From contig NC_079206.1 of NCBI RefSeq assembly GCF_026745355.1, forward strand, positions 20,532,392-20,596,391: DNA of 64,000 nt, given 5' to 3'. This stretch comes from Beta vulgaris subsp. vulgaris (taxonomy: Eukaryota > Streptophyta > Magnoliopsida > Caryophyllales > Amaranthaceae). The notes below the pieces were generated by a model. That model saw only the letters and a program-made list of their open reading frames with translations. It ran no database searches and was not told where the DNA came from. The position numbers and the translations under genes were made by a program. Of the stretch, positions 21,305 to 32,924 are shown piece by piece. Numbering within the stretch: the first letter of the stretch is position 1; each line of letters opens with the position of its first letter.

Positions 21305-21760
21305 CTATGTCGGTCGCTTGTGGTTTGAGGAATTAAGAGCTGTCAAATAGCAGGTTATGGCTGACTCTTGGTTCTCCTTTAATTTCTCCAGTTTTCCACT
21401 ATTCGATGTATAAATCATTGTCAAGTGGTATGTAGACACCATGGTCTGGGCATCATAAATCAGTGGCTTCCCTATGATGGCGTTGTAAGCTATCGACACA
21501 TGAACTACCAAGAATTTCACCATGAGGACTCTAGACCAGGACCCCTCTCCCAGCTTCGTTGTTAGTTTGATGGTGCCCTCAGGAATGACAAATGCCCTCG
21601 TGAAGTCGAAAAACCGGGTATGAGAAATTAAGGCATGACCTTTCCTAGGCCCATCTTCTCGAATGTTGGCATGAACAAAATATTGGCGGAACTGTCACCA
21701 TCTACCAGAATGTGATGGACATTCGTAGTTGAAATCTGCACATATACTACCTAAGGGTCA
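21305..21760 (-). pseudogene. Tat aspartic protease domain
   Basis: Minus strand: VHHILVDGDSSANILFMPTF near 21700, where VDGDSS stands in the place of the D-S/T-G active-site triad. After frame breaks, HVSIAYNAIIGKPLIYDAQ and MVSTYHLTMIYTS follow at 21305-21523. This is the usual C-terminal half of a Tat protease (YNAIIGRP-type), leading into the RT-connecting segment. It would cleave the polyprotein if intact; here it is split over frames. Confidence 0.75.
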
Positions 21761-22927
21761 TCATAAGGATAAATGATCCCATTAGAGTCCTTTGCTGTAA
21801 AAGCTACAGATGGCATTGTTGGCGGTGCCGGCCATTGTCCAGTGTTATGATAGTTCACCTGGTGCCTTACCTCCTTTAGACTGGCTTTGGCGTCGTGTAT
21901 AGTCCCACTGTGACTAGGTCCCCCTATGATTACATGTATCTTAGTGAGTCTTTATTTCACCGGCCTTCTATTACGGTCATCTTCTTTAGGTGGCCCCTTT
22001 TAGTCAATTCTAGGGCCTGATACTGCTTAAAATAGCCTCTCCGTAGCAGATACCTCAATTTCATCCTTCCAGTCCTTGCATTCGTCCGTGACATGACCGT
22101 AATATACTAATATATGTGGAAATCACACCACTTCGATTGTCATGGCCTTTGTAATACATCCTTTCTAGGCCGCTGCCACTTGTCTTCCTTCTTGTGCAAA
22201 TCACAGATCTCGGTTCTATACATAGTTAGGGGAGTGTAATTGTGGTAGCATTATGGCCTTCCTTCCCGGCCCTTCTTCACCGCATTACTTTCTTCCCTTT
22301 TTCTGGAATTGTCAGCCTTCTTGTCCTTCCGGCATTTATCGTTGTCCTTGTTCTTTTCTTTCTCCTGACCATCTCCTTTAGACCTCTTTGAAGTTTCCGC
22401 CTTATCGAATTCCTCTCCCTAGATGAACTTGTTGGCTTTTTCGAGAACTTTAGTCAGGTTGGTCAATTTCTTACGGCCCCAGTAGCTCTCGAAGGCAATT
22501 CCCTCTTTCAAACCGGTCATCAGCGCTAGACTTGCGACCTCTTGTTGCAAACTAGGATGGTAACGGCTTCAGAGTTAAAGTGATTAATATAATTCCTTGG
22601 GCTTTCCTTGTCTCCTTGCTTGATGGACATCAGTTTGCGGGTAGTTTTCTCCCTTCGTTTGTTGCTGACGAAGTGAGTGGTGAACACGGCCGTAAGCTGC
22701 TAGAACTCATAGATAGTTGCTGGCAGAATACTCTTGAACCAAGTTTACGCCAGGCCAGACTGAGTGGAATGGAATACTTTGCACCAAACAGAGTCAGTAT
22801 TAGTGTAGAGTATCATGTGTCCTTCATAAGCAAATATGTGGTCCTCAGGATCCGTTTTGCTGTCATACTTGCATGTCGGCATTTTGATCTTCTCCATTGG
22901 CTCATGGAGTATAATAGTCAAGAAAGA
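21760..22927 (-). pseudogene. Tat gag, 5'-truncated
   Basis: Minus strand: a Retrotrans_gag-like region begins inside the domain with EKIKMPTCKYDSKTDPEDHI just after the junction at 22927, then FTTSFVSNKRREKTTRKL and QGDKESPRNYINHFN. A Lys/Asp-rich linker follows, then CDFHxxYGHxTxEC-type remnants near 22110. The N-terminal part of gag, the leader and the primer-binding site are missing, because the LTR abuts gag directly. Stops are frequent. Confidence 0.75.
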
Positions 22928-23381
22928 AGAACACGTAAACCAACCTCAGGGGTTGATCCAAAGAACACCCCTACGATGCCTAAGTCAGTAAAGGGTAATG
23001 AGCGGTATATCTCAAGTAGAGTGTATTAGCATATATGTGAACGTACCTTATGACTCAAATCATAAGGTATTTATAGGAGCTGGCAGTGTCCTAAGCAAGG
23101 TAGGACACTGCTCCTATTGGTTGGATACAATTCTATCCTCTTTTGATACTTATCTCTAAGCCCATGGGTGCCTTGGGTAGGTATTGGATTAGACCCATGT
23201 CCATTTAACAATGGCCCAAGTGGTGAACACCATTAAGATATTCCGATATGGTCGGCATGATGCTGATGCCGGTACCAGGGATTCGCTCATACTAGGTCAA
23301 TGTTTTCAGGACTCATAGGTTGACCATGACTGTCAATAGTGGTCTTGATGAACCGTATGGAACTTAGACGTCCCCTATATA
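22928..23381 (-). repeat. 5' LTR of the Tat element, truncated at its inner end
   Basis: 454 bp that align with 9331-9781 of the 3' LTR. The outer end reads TATATAGGGG on the minus strand instead of TGTATGGGGG (the canonical TG has become TA) and is followed by the target duplication AGAGG. The last 79 bp of the LTR, the primer-binding site and the leader are deleted at about 22927. Confidence 0.85.
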
Positions 23382-23386
23382 AGAGG

Positions 23387-23572
23387 GTAGCGTTCATATG
23401 GAGTCACCAATGAGTTAGGCATTAGAGACATAAACTCTTCCCTCAGGGCTCTCATCGGTCCATTTGTTATATATGGTGGCCCGAATTCCATCATCATGAA
23501 TGATATGTTGTTCTCTCGTGGAAGATACGAGTTTATCTCTATCCTCACTCTGTTGGCCGTTGCATGTACCAC
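23387..23572 (-). pseudogene. LINE middle fragment (ORF1 C-terminus and ORF1-ORF2 spacer)
   Basis: Short LINE piece stranded between the Tat and hAT elements. Across the hAT target duplication, the minus-strand ORF1 frame from 33973 onward continues and ends at a TAA at 23415. The ORF2 ATG follows about 35 bp beyond the Tat insertion, at 9230. Removal of the two insertions, each with one copy of its target duplication, therefore leaves continuous LINE sequence. The assignment rests on this continuity more than on residue similarity. Confidence 0.6.
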
Positions 23573-23769
23573 CAGGGTCGTTCTTGAACATTACTAGGCC
23601 CGGGGTGAGATTAAAATTTTCGGCTCCTAATGCACGAGAAATTGAAAGATATATACAATATAGAAATACTAATGAAAATTTTTCATTAAATTAATCAAAA
23701 GAAAAGTATTACAACAAAAAATCAATCTTAAAAATAATAATTAACCATACAAATTATTATAAAAAAATA

Positions 23770-25746
23770 TTATCTCCATGAATTTTTGGATGCAAAATCA
23801 TTGATGATAGTGTCAACATCAATATTTTCCAACATACTCTTTTCAATACTTGACATTGCTAAACCATTTAATCTCTCTTGAGATATTTTTGATCCCAAAT
23901 AACTTTTGAATAACTTCAACTTTGAAAAACTTCTTTCTGCAGATGCTACTGTCACTGGCATCGTTAGTAGGATTCGGTAAGCAATTGAAACATTTGGATA
24001 ACAATCTGCATCTTTGGCAAACTCAAGAATTTCAATTACGGACATAAAAACATTCAGCAATGTCATTTGCAATACTTTCATTTCTGGAAAAAAAAAAAGT
24101 CATCTGCGTCAATATCCGATAAATTATTATGAGAAAAAGCAGTATTAAACTTATAGCAACTTTCTCTTAATTTAGCAATATCCAATGACTTCAACCTTAC
24201 TGAATCAATTAAAAATCCAAAAAGATTTTCAAAACCTTTTAATGGAATAGCCATATCTACAACCACCAAAAATAATTAACTCTAAAAGACTCCTCGAGTG
24301 ATTACATTGCTTCATCTTGATTATTCTCATCAAATTGTCTTTTTTCTGAAAACATGACGCTTAGTTGGAAGAATCGGCTCTATGTTCATATCAATTGCAA
24401 GATTCTTGGCACTATTCTACTATTTTCAAACCCCTCATTTCTGTACTATTGAAAATATGACATTACACCATCTAATTCATTAATTGTAGCATCAATGCAT
24501 ATTGCTTTAGATTGCAAATTCTTATTCACCAAATTAATTGCAAATAGAATATCATACCAAATAACCATCCCAAGTAAGAATTCAAAACTGTAAAGAGCAT
24601 TAGCCAAACTTTCGGCTTCACTTTTAGTCTTAGCATCAGTACCAACACATTCATATATAATTGTAACAAAGCGAATCTTATTTTTGGAGCATGAAATCTA
24701 ATAGCTTTGATACTTTTAGTTCGACTTTCCCATCGAGTATCAAATAAAGATTTAACAGTTTTAGAAACATTATCACATAAAATTTCCCACCTTTTGGTAG
24801 CAAATAATGAATATATATGTTTACAATCCCAAAAAAAGAAATTACTTTATCACAGGAATGTGCCATATTACAAAGAGTAAGATTTAGACAATAACAAGCG
24901 CATGGCATATATAAAGCTTTAGTATTTATGTCAAGCAATCTCTTCTAGACACCTTGATGTTTTTCTTTCATATTAGAACCATTATCATATCCTTGGCCTC
25001 TCACATCATCAATATTAAGCTCAAGAGACATAATGAATCTACTAATTCATCAAAAAGCCTAAGTGCGGATGTATCATCCACCCTCAAGAATTCTAAAAAG
25101 TAATCCTCTATTTTTATTTTGTTACTTAACATATTAACACATCGTACTATTAGAGTCATTTGTTCTTGGTGACTTACATCAGGTTGGGGTACAATTAAGA
25201 ATAATTGAGAAATGTTTTTGCCTCTTTAATGAGTCTTATAATAGAAGTTCTAATACTATGGGCCAAGAGAGAGATTAACTTATTTTGAATTTTATGACCA
25301 AGATAATGGTAATGAACTTCTTCGTTCTGAATACGCCTAAGATGGTCTTGCATTGGAAAATAAAATTCAACAATCATTTCAATTAATTCCAAAAAGTTGT
25401 CATTATTCTCGTCATAAATTTTCTCATTCGATCCTCGAAAAGCTAAATTATTTTTAGCAACACATTTAACAACCGAAAATATTCTTAGTCTCCATCGTTC
25501 TTTCTCCTTTGAAATTTCTTGTTGCAAGTCTTTATCAAGCGTTTGATTCGTCTTTAATCTCACTCTTAATTCAATCCAAACAATCATGTTAGTCATATGA
25601 TCAACACTGTTCTCATGTTCTTTGAGTCTCTCACTCAAATGCTTCCAATCACTCAATCCATCAGTTGCTAGAATGCTCGTTTTATTTTGCTTTGTGAATA
25701 ATTTAAAACAAAAACAATATACTTTATCCACGTGTTTAGAGTAGAC
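23770..25746 (-). pseudogene. hAT transposase (zinc finger MYM-type protein 1-like), C-terminal part
   Basis: Minus strand. A TTF-type zinc-finger remnant ([17 protein letters not shown]) starts right after the insertion at 25746. A DUF4371-like block follows (25195-25764: [17 protein letters not shown], then [20 protein letters not shown]). Near 25170 is [17 protein letters not shown], just after the first catalytic Asp region, which is frame-broken. The rest is riddled with stops, until the hAT dimerisation block at 23770-24081 (MPVTVASAERSFSKLKLFKS). The order matches plant ZMYM1-like hAT transposases of about 750-800 residues. Dead copy. Confidence 0.85.
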
Positions 25747-27110
25747 AGATAGATTGTCGCACACCCGTCAAAGATAATTCCTGCAAAACCTTCTAACAAT
25801 GTAGTAGGGTAAGTAGGGTCGAATCCACAGAAAGATGGTCGTTTTAATCTAGTTTCTAAATTATGGGAAAACTAAATAAGATCAGAATTATGTGAATAAA
25901 GGTTCTGAACTAATAAATAAAGAAAATCAAAGTAAAAAGATCTAGGGTAATGGTTCACCATGTTTATAACTATAATCTAGCAAAATATCATCAATAGTTC
26001 AATCAATCAGATATCTAGAGCACATGTTAATCCTTGGTCAGGTATTAACGCTCTCAAATCAACATATGCTAGTACGGTCGCTTAACATAATCAGATTTGC
26101 TAATTCTAGGTAAGCCTCTAAAGAGTACTATCTCTCGATCTATGACTCGATACTAACAATATTCAATCAAACAATTAATCAGATTACAAGATTAACAATA
26201 AGACACTAATCAATTAGAGAAATCAATAACTAATCAAACCACGAATAAATATCAATCAATAATCATATTATATAAACATGGATTCCTAAACCCTAGAAAT
26301 AAAAACTACTCTATCATGAAATAATTAATAAAATCTAAATCTACCAAGAAAAGCATAATGAAAGAAATCAAGGAAAGAAACTAATGAAACTCGTGAATTA
26401 ATGAGAAGAATAAAAACTAGGGTTTTTCTAAAAAAAACTAGAGAGGAAAAGGAAGAAAACTAAAACCTAGAACTCCAAAAAATAACGTGAGAAAAGGGAG
26501 GAGAAAGAAAGAACGAAAACTAATCTAAATTATATTCAATAACCTAATGTGACTAGGAAAGTAATTTACAAGATAAGGAAAGTCTTAAATAAATCATTAA
26601 AAGGCAGATTAATGATCCGCGCGTACGCGTGGCAGATCCCAGCAGAAATAGTGCAATTTTTCGAAATGCGTAACTCCTTGACTAGAAGTCTCCTAGGGGA
26701 GTGCCACCTACGTTGGAAAGCTCTTCAAGTCTAGTTTTCAAATATGCTGGAATTACTCGATTTTAATAAGCACATCAAAAGTTATAATCAGAAGAGTAGA
26801 CGTGACTCTTTTTCACATTTCTTCTAATGATTTTCCACTTCGTTTTCGCTCAAACTCGTACTATGACATATCCATACGATCCTTAGTCATTGTTGCTTCT
26901 TTCCAAGTGCTCCTAATCACAATTTTAGCTAATCATACTCCAAATACGTCATCAATGCCTGAAATTTATCAAAAATAAGAAAACATACCAAATAGGAGTA
27001 GAAAAGCATAACTTAATAATATAATGTAATAATGAACCTAAATATGAAACTAAATGCTCTAAAATATAACCTAAATGCAACTAAAAACTATATATAAATA
27101 TGACTTATCA
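25747..27110 (-). mobile_element. 1.36-kb noncoding insertion, solo-LTR or LARD-like
   Basis: Flanked by the perfect 5-bp duplication TAGAC (25742-25746 and 27111-27115); removing it restores the transposase frame. On the minus strand it begins TGATAAGTCATATTTATATA and ends GTGTGCGACAATCTATCT. The 5' TG and 5-bp duplication suggest an LTR-type insertion, but the other end is not the canonical CA. The interior is AT-rich with one GC-rich island (GCGCGTACGCGTGG near 26620) and no coding potential. The family is not recognised with certainty. Confidence 0.65.
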
Positions 27111-27660
27111 TAGACCAACCATTTTTTGTCACGACTCTCTCCATCACTCATTTTTCTAGAATAATAAGCATATGAAAAATGCCTAGACTTACCGTCTAAG
27201 GGAAATTTTAGATTTAGTTCTCTTATAGGTCCTTTCTCAACTAAAATATATCTAAACTTGTTATCAAGAACACCCCAATTTCTAGGATCATAAATGTCCA
27301 AAGGGGGAACAAAACGTGTATCAATCCCAACATCTTCGATCAACATTAGACTCATTTGGTACATGATTAGGGTCCCCCACATTAGGAATATCCTCATTAT
27401 TCTGATTTGGTACATTATCGTTTAAATTATTAGCATCTTCGGGATCAGTCAAGCTAATAGGATTACTAGGATCAATCTCATTTGTCACATTATCAAAATC
27501 ATTCACATTAGTAACATTATCAACATCATTCACATTAGTAGCATTATCAAGATCATTCACATTAGTAGCATTACATCACCATTCACATTAGTAGCATTAC
27601 ATCACCATTCACATTAGTAGCATAATCATTTGAATTTTCATTATTTTGACCCTAATTATC
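27111..27660 (-). pseudogene. hAT transposase, N-terminal part
   Basis: Minus strand: an Asn/Asp-rich low-complexity leader (27321-27560) passes by a frameshift into 27071-27415, with [37 protein letters not shown] and [18 protein letters not shown], then KKWLVY at the insertion point. This is the conserved N-terminal region that precedes the TTF zinc finger in ZMYM1-like hAT transposases. The frame continues on the far side of the insertion at 25746. Confidence 0.82.
27480..27640 (-). repeat. Short tandem repeats coding (NVND.DN.T)n
   Basis: Imperfect 18-27-bp units of the type ACATTAGTAGCATTATCAAG and TCATTCACATTAGTA. They encode alternating Asn, Val and Asp on the minus strand at the transposase N-terminus. 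The outer units (27560-27640) have slipped out of frame. Likely slippage-driven expansion of a disordered leader. Confidence 0.6.
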
Positions 27661-28436
27661 TGGATCCACCCGCTCCGAAGGTTCTCCTACTTTTTCCTTA
27701 AAATATTTATTAAGAGCTCCCCTTTGTGATTCTTCTAACTCCTCTCTTTGATTTCTTTTCTTTCTTTTTTTCACTACCAGGTAAATGTTTCGACAATATT
27801 ATATAGCAATTCAACTAATATAGAAAAGAACAACAACAAATTGGATGATCCCCTACATAAGTGTTTGCCTTCCAAGTCCACAGTGTCTGCATATAAATGA
27901 AATTATTTAGTTTAATTATTTTCTATCCTATAAGAATTGGCCAAATGAGAAAAGGTGAGTGCAAAAATTGACCAAATTGTGATACTTTATTACTAATTTT
28001 CATAAGATAGAGTTCCATAAACATTATATAAATATCACTAATAGGAAAAAAGAACAAAACAGGGGCTTCAACTCCATTTTTTCATCATCATATAGAGCAA
28101 GGAAAAGGTCTCCTTACGTCAATTTTCCCAAATGCAAACTAAAGGAAAGTGTCTTCATAAGCTATGGGAAAGTAAATACTTTATTACATAAAAATAGAGA
28201 GAAAAGACTAATTAAACCAGAAACAAATTAACAGCCTAACAAGAAGTGATTTTGTGAATGTCTCCAATTTGTCATCATATATTTTTTAGGCTCAGCGCAA
28301 TTCCAAAATAAGGTAAACTTAAGGTTGTTTCATACTTTCATTCTATTAATCTATTTCTCAAAGATGTCTGACACCAAATCCTACCAGTTTTTCTAAATTT
28401 CTTTACCCATAAAATTATCAGGAGGTAATTACCAAA
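27661..28436. other. hAT 5' noncoding region
   Basis: AT-rich stretch of the hAT element upstream of the transposase, with no gene seen. It ends at the target site of the smaller hAT element. Confidence 0.5.
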
Positions 28437-28735
28437 GTCCAAAGTAGGGATGGCAATTGGGAGGGGCGGGTGCGGAGGATGGTACCTCCACACCCGCACC
28501 CGCACCCGCATAAAATTCCAATCCCCATCCCCGCCCCACCACCCATTGCGGGGAAAAATTCCAGACCCATCCCCGCCCCACCAGGTACGTATTTATACTC
28601 ATTCCCGCCCCATCACCCACATGGGTACTCCTATCGTACCCAGTTCATCCCACCCCCACCACTCGCATGGGTATTCGCACCCACTTCTTACCTGCATCAT
28701 ACCCTATTATGACTCTTATTATTACAGATATAATT

Positions 28736-28876
28736 TGATCTATATTTCAGATTGAGTTATATTGCAGATTGATGTTAGGAATCGGTTTGTGATTCCTACT
28801 AGGACACTAGAATTGAGTTGTATAAATATGCGTGATTTATGAATGAGAAAGATGAACGATTGACCTGAATTTATCA
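28736..28876 (+). repeat. 5' LTR (alignable part) of the first copia element
   Basis: 141 bp from TGATCTATATTTCAG to GAATTTATCA. It matches 32784-32924 with about three differences and no length change. The true 5' LTR may start about 31 bp earlier, at 28705 next to the candidate target duplication. Confidence 0.78.
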
Positions 28877-28890
28877 TGGTATCTAGAGCC
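28877..28890 (+). other. Primer-binding site, first copia
   Basis: TGGTATCTAGAGCC directly follows the LTR. It is complementary to the 3' end of initiator tRNA-Met (canonical TGGTATCAGAGC), with a one-base insertion. Confidence 0.75.
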
Positions 28891-31800
28891 AGAGAATAAT
28901 CTCAATCTACCGACCCTACCTGACCGGAATTTTTTTTCTGACCTTGCTCCCACCATTGCTACTCCTCTTCGCACATACTCCCGCCGCTTCCTCTAAACCG
29001 GACCCCATATATTTTCTGGGCTCGAATGACAACCCGGGAAATCTGATTACTCCTATCCAACTTAAATATGAGAACTTTGATGAATTATTTCGCGCCATTC
29101 GTATGTCTCTTAATGCCAAGCGCAAACTTGGTTTCATTGATGGCACCGTCCCCAAACCTACCACGGCTGACAAACTTGCGGACTGGAGCACCGTGCATTC
29201 GATGCTTTGCTCGTGGTTGCTTAACACTCTCTCTCCCCACCTGCGCTCGTCGGTGTCCTATTTTGAAGATGCCTGTGAATTGTGGACTCACCTCAAAGAG
29301 CGATTTTCCGTCTTTAATGGCACCCGGATTTGTCATCTCAAATCCCAAATAAGTGATTGCAAGTAGCAATCTGGAGAGTCCTTGGCCGACTACTATGGTC
29401 GACTTACCCGACTGTGGGACGAGCTCGCCTCCCAAGAGGTGGTGCCGACGTGTTCAACTGGCGGTTCAGGCTGCCCGGTCAGTCGATTCTTCGAAGCATC
29501 TAGGGCTCAAGACCGGCTTCACCGATTTCTGATTGGCCTGGACAAACGCTACACCACGCTCCGCTCGACGATTCTTGCGCAGGACCTCCTTCCGACGGTC
29601 ACTCGCGCCTATCAATGCGTCGCTCAGGAGGAGCAGCTGCACGCGGCGAGCGCCTCCTCCTCCCCCACCGACGCCGTCGCCTATACTCTGGCCTCCCGAT
29701 CTGCCTCTCGGCCATCGGCCGCGGGCCTCACCTGTTCCCACCTGCCAGCGTGAGGGTCACGATGCTTCAACATGTTTTCAGGTTATAGGGTACCCGGAGT
29801 GGTGGGGTGACCGGCCTCGTGGCCCCCGGGGTGGGTCTCTTCCTCGTGGTGGCCGACTTGGTCATTGGCGTGGGGGTCGTGGTGCCAATCTCGCGCGTGC
29901 AAACAAAACGGTGGCTGGGAGTCAGCCGCCACCTCTAAGCAGTGGGGGTACTAAGCCTCCACAACGAGACCCAGTGAGTGCCGGGCTTGCTGGGATTACA
30001 ACCGAACAATGGCAGAATTTACTGGATATATTGAATCTTCCTAAACCCCAAGATCGATCAAGTGGTAAGGCTCTGTGCATATTGGATACCAGCGCTACCC
30101 CTCATGTCACAGGAACGTTCTCATACTTCCGGACTACAAGGAAAATTACAGGGTGTTCAGTTTGTTTGCCAGATGGTAGTTCAGCAGCGGCCACTCGATG
30201 ATTTTTCAAGGTCTGTTTGGACCTATTTATTATATAATAAATTGGAGGTTAAGACTATGTTCATGCATTTTGTGGCCTTAATTGATCGTCAATTTCAACA
30301 GAAAATAAAAGTTGCGCGCAGCGATAATTGCACTGAGTTTAATTGCCTCAAACCTTATTTCTCTCATCACGGCATCATCTTTGAAACTGCTTGTGTCAAA
30401 CTCCCACAATAAAATGGTCGGGTTGAACGAAAACATGGTCATATTTTAAATGTCGCCCGAGCCTTGCGGTTTCAGGCTCATCTACCCTTGAAATTTTGGG
30501 GGGAGTGTGTGCAGGCTGCTTGTCATCTAATTAATAGGACTCCCTCGGTTGTTTTAGCCTATAAAACCCCCTATGAGTGTCTGTATAGGAAACCTCCATC
30601 GTTCACAGATATCAGGATTTTGGATGCTTATGTTATGCCTATAATATGTCTCATGGAGGGGATAAATTTGCCAGTAGGAGCCGACGGTGTGTGTTTCTGG
30701 GTTACTCTTGTACTCAAAAAGGATGGAAACTGTATGATTTAGAGACACACCAATCCTTTGTCTCACGGGATGTGAAATTTATTGATCAGTACCCCTTTAG
30801 TGTGTCTCACTCATTACCAGGGCCGCCACTTGAATCTCATAAACTAGAGTACGGGGAGGAGGAAGTCCCTATGACCATGGGGGACGGTCCCAGGGTGGTC
30901 GCTGGCCGCCAGGGGGTCACGGCGGGTGGTGCGCCGGCTGTTGAGACCCCCCGGTGCGCCGGCTGTTACTGGCCGTTGAGACCCCACAAGGTGGGGCTAC
31001 CACCTCGGATGTGGTGGTGCCGCATCCTAGCTATACAGGCCTGGATGATGCTGAGGATATTGACAGGTTGGGGAAAGGGAAACGTCTTAAAATCCCTAAT
31101 AAACGGCTGCAAGATTTTGTGACTCATACTGTAGTGAAAAAGAAAAGTTCATCAACTGAGGCACCCGTTTCGTCAACGTCCTCAGGTACCCCTTATACTA
31201 TTACTCATTATGCTAGTTCTGCAAAGTTTTCTGATAAACATCTCAGATTTCTAGCCGCTATCACTGCGGGACATCCTCCCAGGTCATTTAAAGAGGCTAT
31301 GCAACATGAGGGGTGGCGTGAAGCCATGGGAGCGAAAACACAAGCTCTGGAGGAACAGGGCACATGGGAATTGCAACCCCTTCCTCCAGACAAAAAGGCC
31401 TTGGGCAGCAAGTGGGTGTATACGGAGAAATATGATGAGACAGGTACCCTTCAGCGGTTGAAGGCTCGATTGGTTATTTGTGGACATCATCAGGTGGAAG
31501 GAATTGATTATAATGAAACATTTGCCCCCGTCGCTAAAATGACCACCGTACGTACTTTCCTAGCCATAGCAGTAGTGAAGAAATGGGATGTACATCATAT
31601 GGATGTTCATAATGCATTTTTGCATGGTGATTTGGAGGAAGAGATCTATATGAAAATTCCACCTGGATTTCAGGGAAATAATACGAATCTTGTCTGCAAG
31701 ATGAAGAAATCACTATATGGGTTGAAGCAGGCACCCCGCTATTGGTTCGCGAAATTGGCCACGGCTTTGAAGGCTTATGGATTTACCCAGTAATACTCTG

Positions 31801-32783
31801 ATTATTCTTTGTGTACTATGACCAGGAACGCTGTTCAGCTGAACGTTCTGATATATGTGGATGATATGATTATCGCAGGAAATGATCAGGAAGCTTTACT
31901 GAACTTCAAAGCTTACCTTGGAAAATGTTTCAAAATGAAGGATTTGGGCGCTTTGAAATATTTCCTTGGTCTGGAGATTGCCAGGGGATCGCAGGGCATT
32001 TTTATGAGCCAACGCAAGTATGCCTTGGATATTATTTCTGAGGCTGGACTGTTAGGTGCTAAACCTGCTGAGTTTCCTATGGAACAGCATCATCAGCTTA
32101 CCTTGGCTGATGGTCCGGTATTTGATGATCCAGAACGTTATCGCAGATTGATGGGCAGGCTGATTTATCTTGCAGTTACGTAACCTGATTTAGCATATTA
32201 TTTTCACATTTTGTCACAGTTTATGCAGGCTCCTAAAGTTGTTCATTGGGAGGCCGCGTTACGCGTGGTTCGCTATTTGAAGAAAAATCCCGGGCAGGGT
32301 ATCCTATTTCGTTCGGATAGTGCTCTTAGCCTAGAAGGGTGGTGTGATTCGGATTGGGCGAGCTGCCCTCTTACACGGCGATCCTTGAGTGGGTGGTTTG
32401 TTTTGTTGGGACATTCTCCTGTTTATTGGAAGACTAAGAAGCAGCCTACTGTTTCGCGCTCGTCTGCCGAGGATGAATATCGTTCTATGGCTACTGTAGT
32501 ATGCGAATTAAAGTGGTTGAAACAGCTACTGGGTGATCTTGGCATTCAGCATCCTGCAGGAATGCGCTTATATTGTGACAGTCAATCGGCGTTATATATT
32601 GCCAAGAATCTTGTGTTTCATGAACGGACGAAACAGATTGCCATTTTGTTAGGGACGCTGGTACTGAAGGTCTTGTGACTCCGTCCTATGTTCCTACTAA
32701 GTTTCAACTGGCAGATATTTTTACTAAGGCGCTTGGTAGGACTCAATTTGAATTTTTACTATCCAAGTTGGGCGTTCGTGATT
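28891..32783 (+). pseudogene. Copia gag-pol polyprotein, broken (first copia)
   Basis: Gag (UBN2-type) at 28944-29366 continues in other frames to about 29750. Protease near 30080 reads CILDTSATPHVTG, where the active-site DTGA has become DTSA. At about 30200 the sequence jumps straight to DDFSRSVWTYLL, so the GAG-pre-integrase region and the first integrase Asp are deleted. Integrase continues with RSDNCTEF and NGRVERKHGH (30226-30600). RT at 30954-31793 has [32 protein letters not shown] and [12 protein letters not shown]; 31809-32183 has LIYVDDMIIAGN. RNase H at 32211-32678 has WCDSDWASCPLTRRS. A deletion disrupts its last block. Confidence 0.83.
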
Positions 32784-32924
32784 TGATCTATATTTCAGAT
32801 TGAGTTATATTGCAGATAGATGTTAGGAATCGGTTTGTGATTCCTACTAGGACTCTAGAATTGAGTTGTATAAATATGCGTGATTTATGAATGAGAAAGA
32901 TGAATGATTGACCTGAATTTATCA
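32784..32924 (+). repeat. 3' LTR (5'-truncated) of the first copia element
   Basis: Matches 28736-28876. It abuts the RNase H C-terminal codons (SKLGVRD) with no polypurine tract between. This points to a small deletion that removed the tract and the first 30 or so bases of the LTR, with ATTTG shared at the junction. Confidence 0.75.

Larger units (their letters stand above)
9252..23381 (-). mobile_element. Tat-lineage Ty3/gypsy LTR retrotransposon (14.1 kb with inserts)
   Basis: Bounded by LTRs at 9252-9781 and 22928-23381 and flanked by the 5-bp target duplication AGAGG (9247-9251 and 23382-23386). It is inserted in the LINE. Pol lies on the minus strand in the order protease, RT, RNase H, a second (archaeal-type) RNase H, integrase. 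An antisense ORF lies between integrase and the 3' LTR. The double RNase H and the antisense ORF are established hallmarks of the Tat lineage (Retand, Ogre and relatives). Its coding parts are all broken. Internal additions: a tandem duplication (11949-17862), a CACTA element (16202-17691) and a hAT MITE (18893-19286). Confidence 0.88.
28705..32924 (+). mobile_element. Ty1/copia retrotransposon, decayed
   Basis: Inserted in the smaller hAT element; a possible 5-bp duplication TACCC flanks it (28700-28704 and 32925-32929). Matching LTR sequence of 141 bp lies at 28736-28876 and 32784-32924. A primer-binding site for initiator tRNA-Met follows the first LTR. Gag, protease, integrase, RT and RNase H blocks follow on the + strand in copia order, with internal deletions and many frame breaks. 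Confidence 0.82.

Noticed and set aside
22580..23029. 149-codon plus-strand ORF
   Set aside because: Antisense of Tat gag and of the 5' LTR.
28450..28755. Pro/His-rich ORFs of 80-101 codons
   Set aside because: Arise from the GC-rich terminal part of a non-autonomous hAT element, not a gene.
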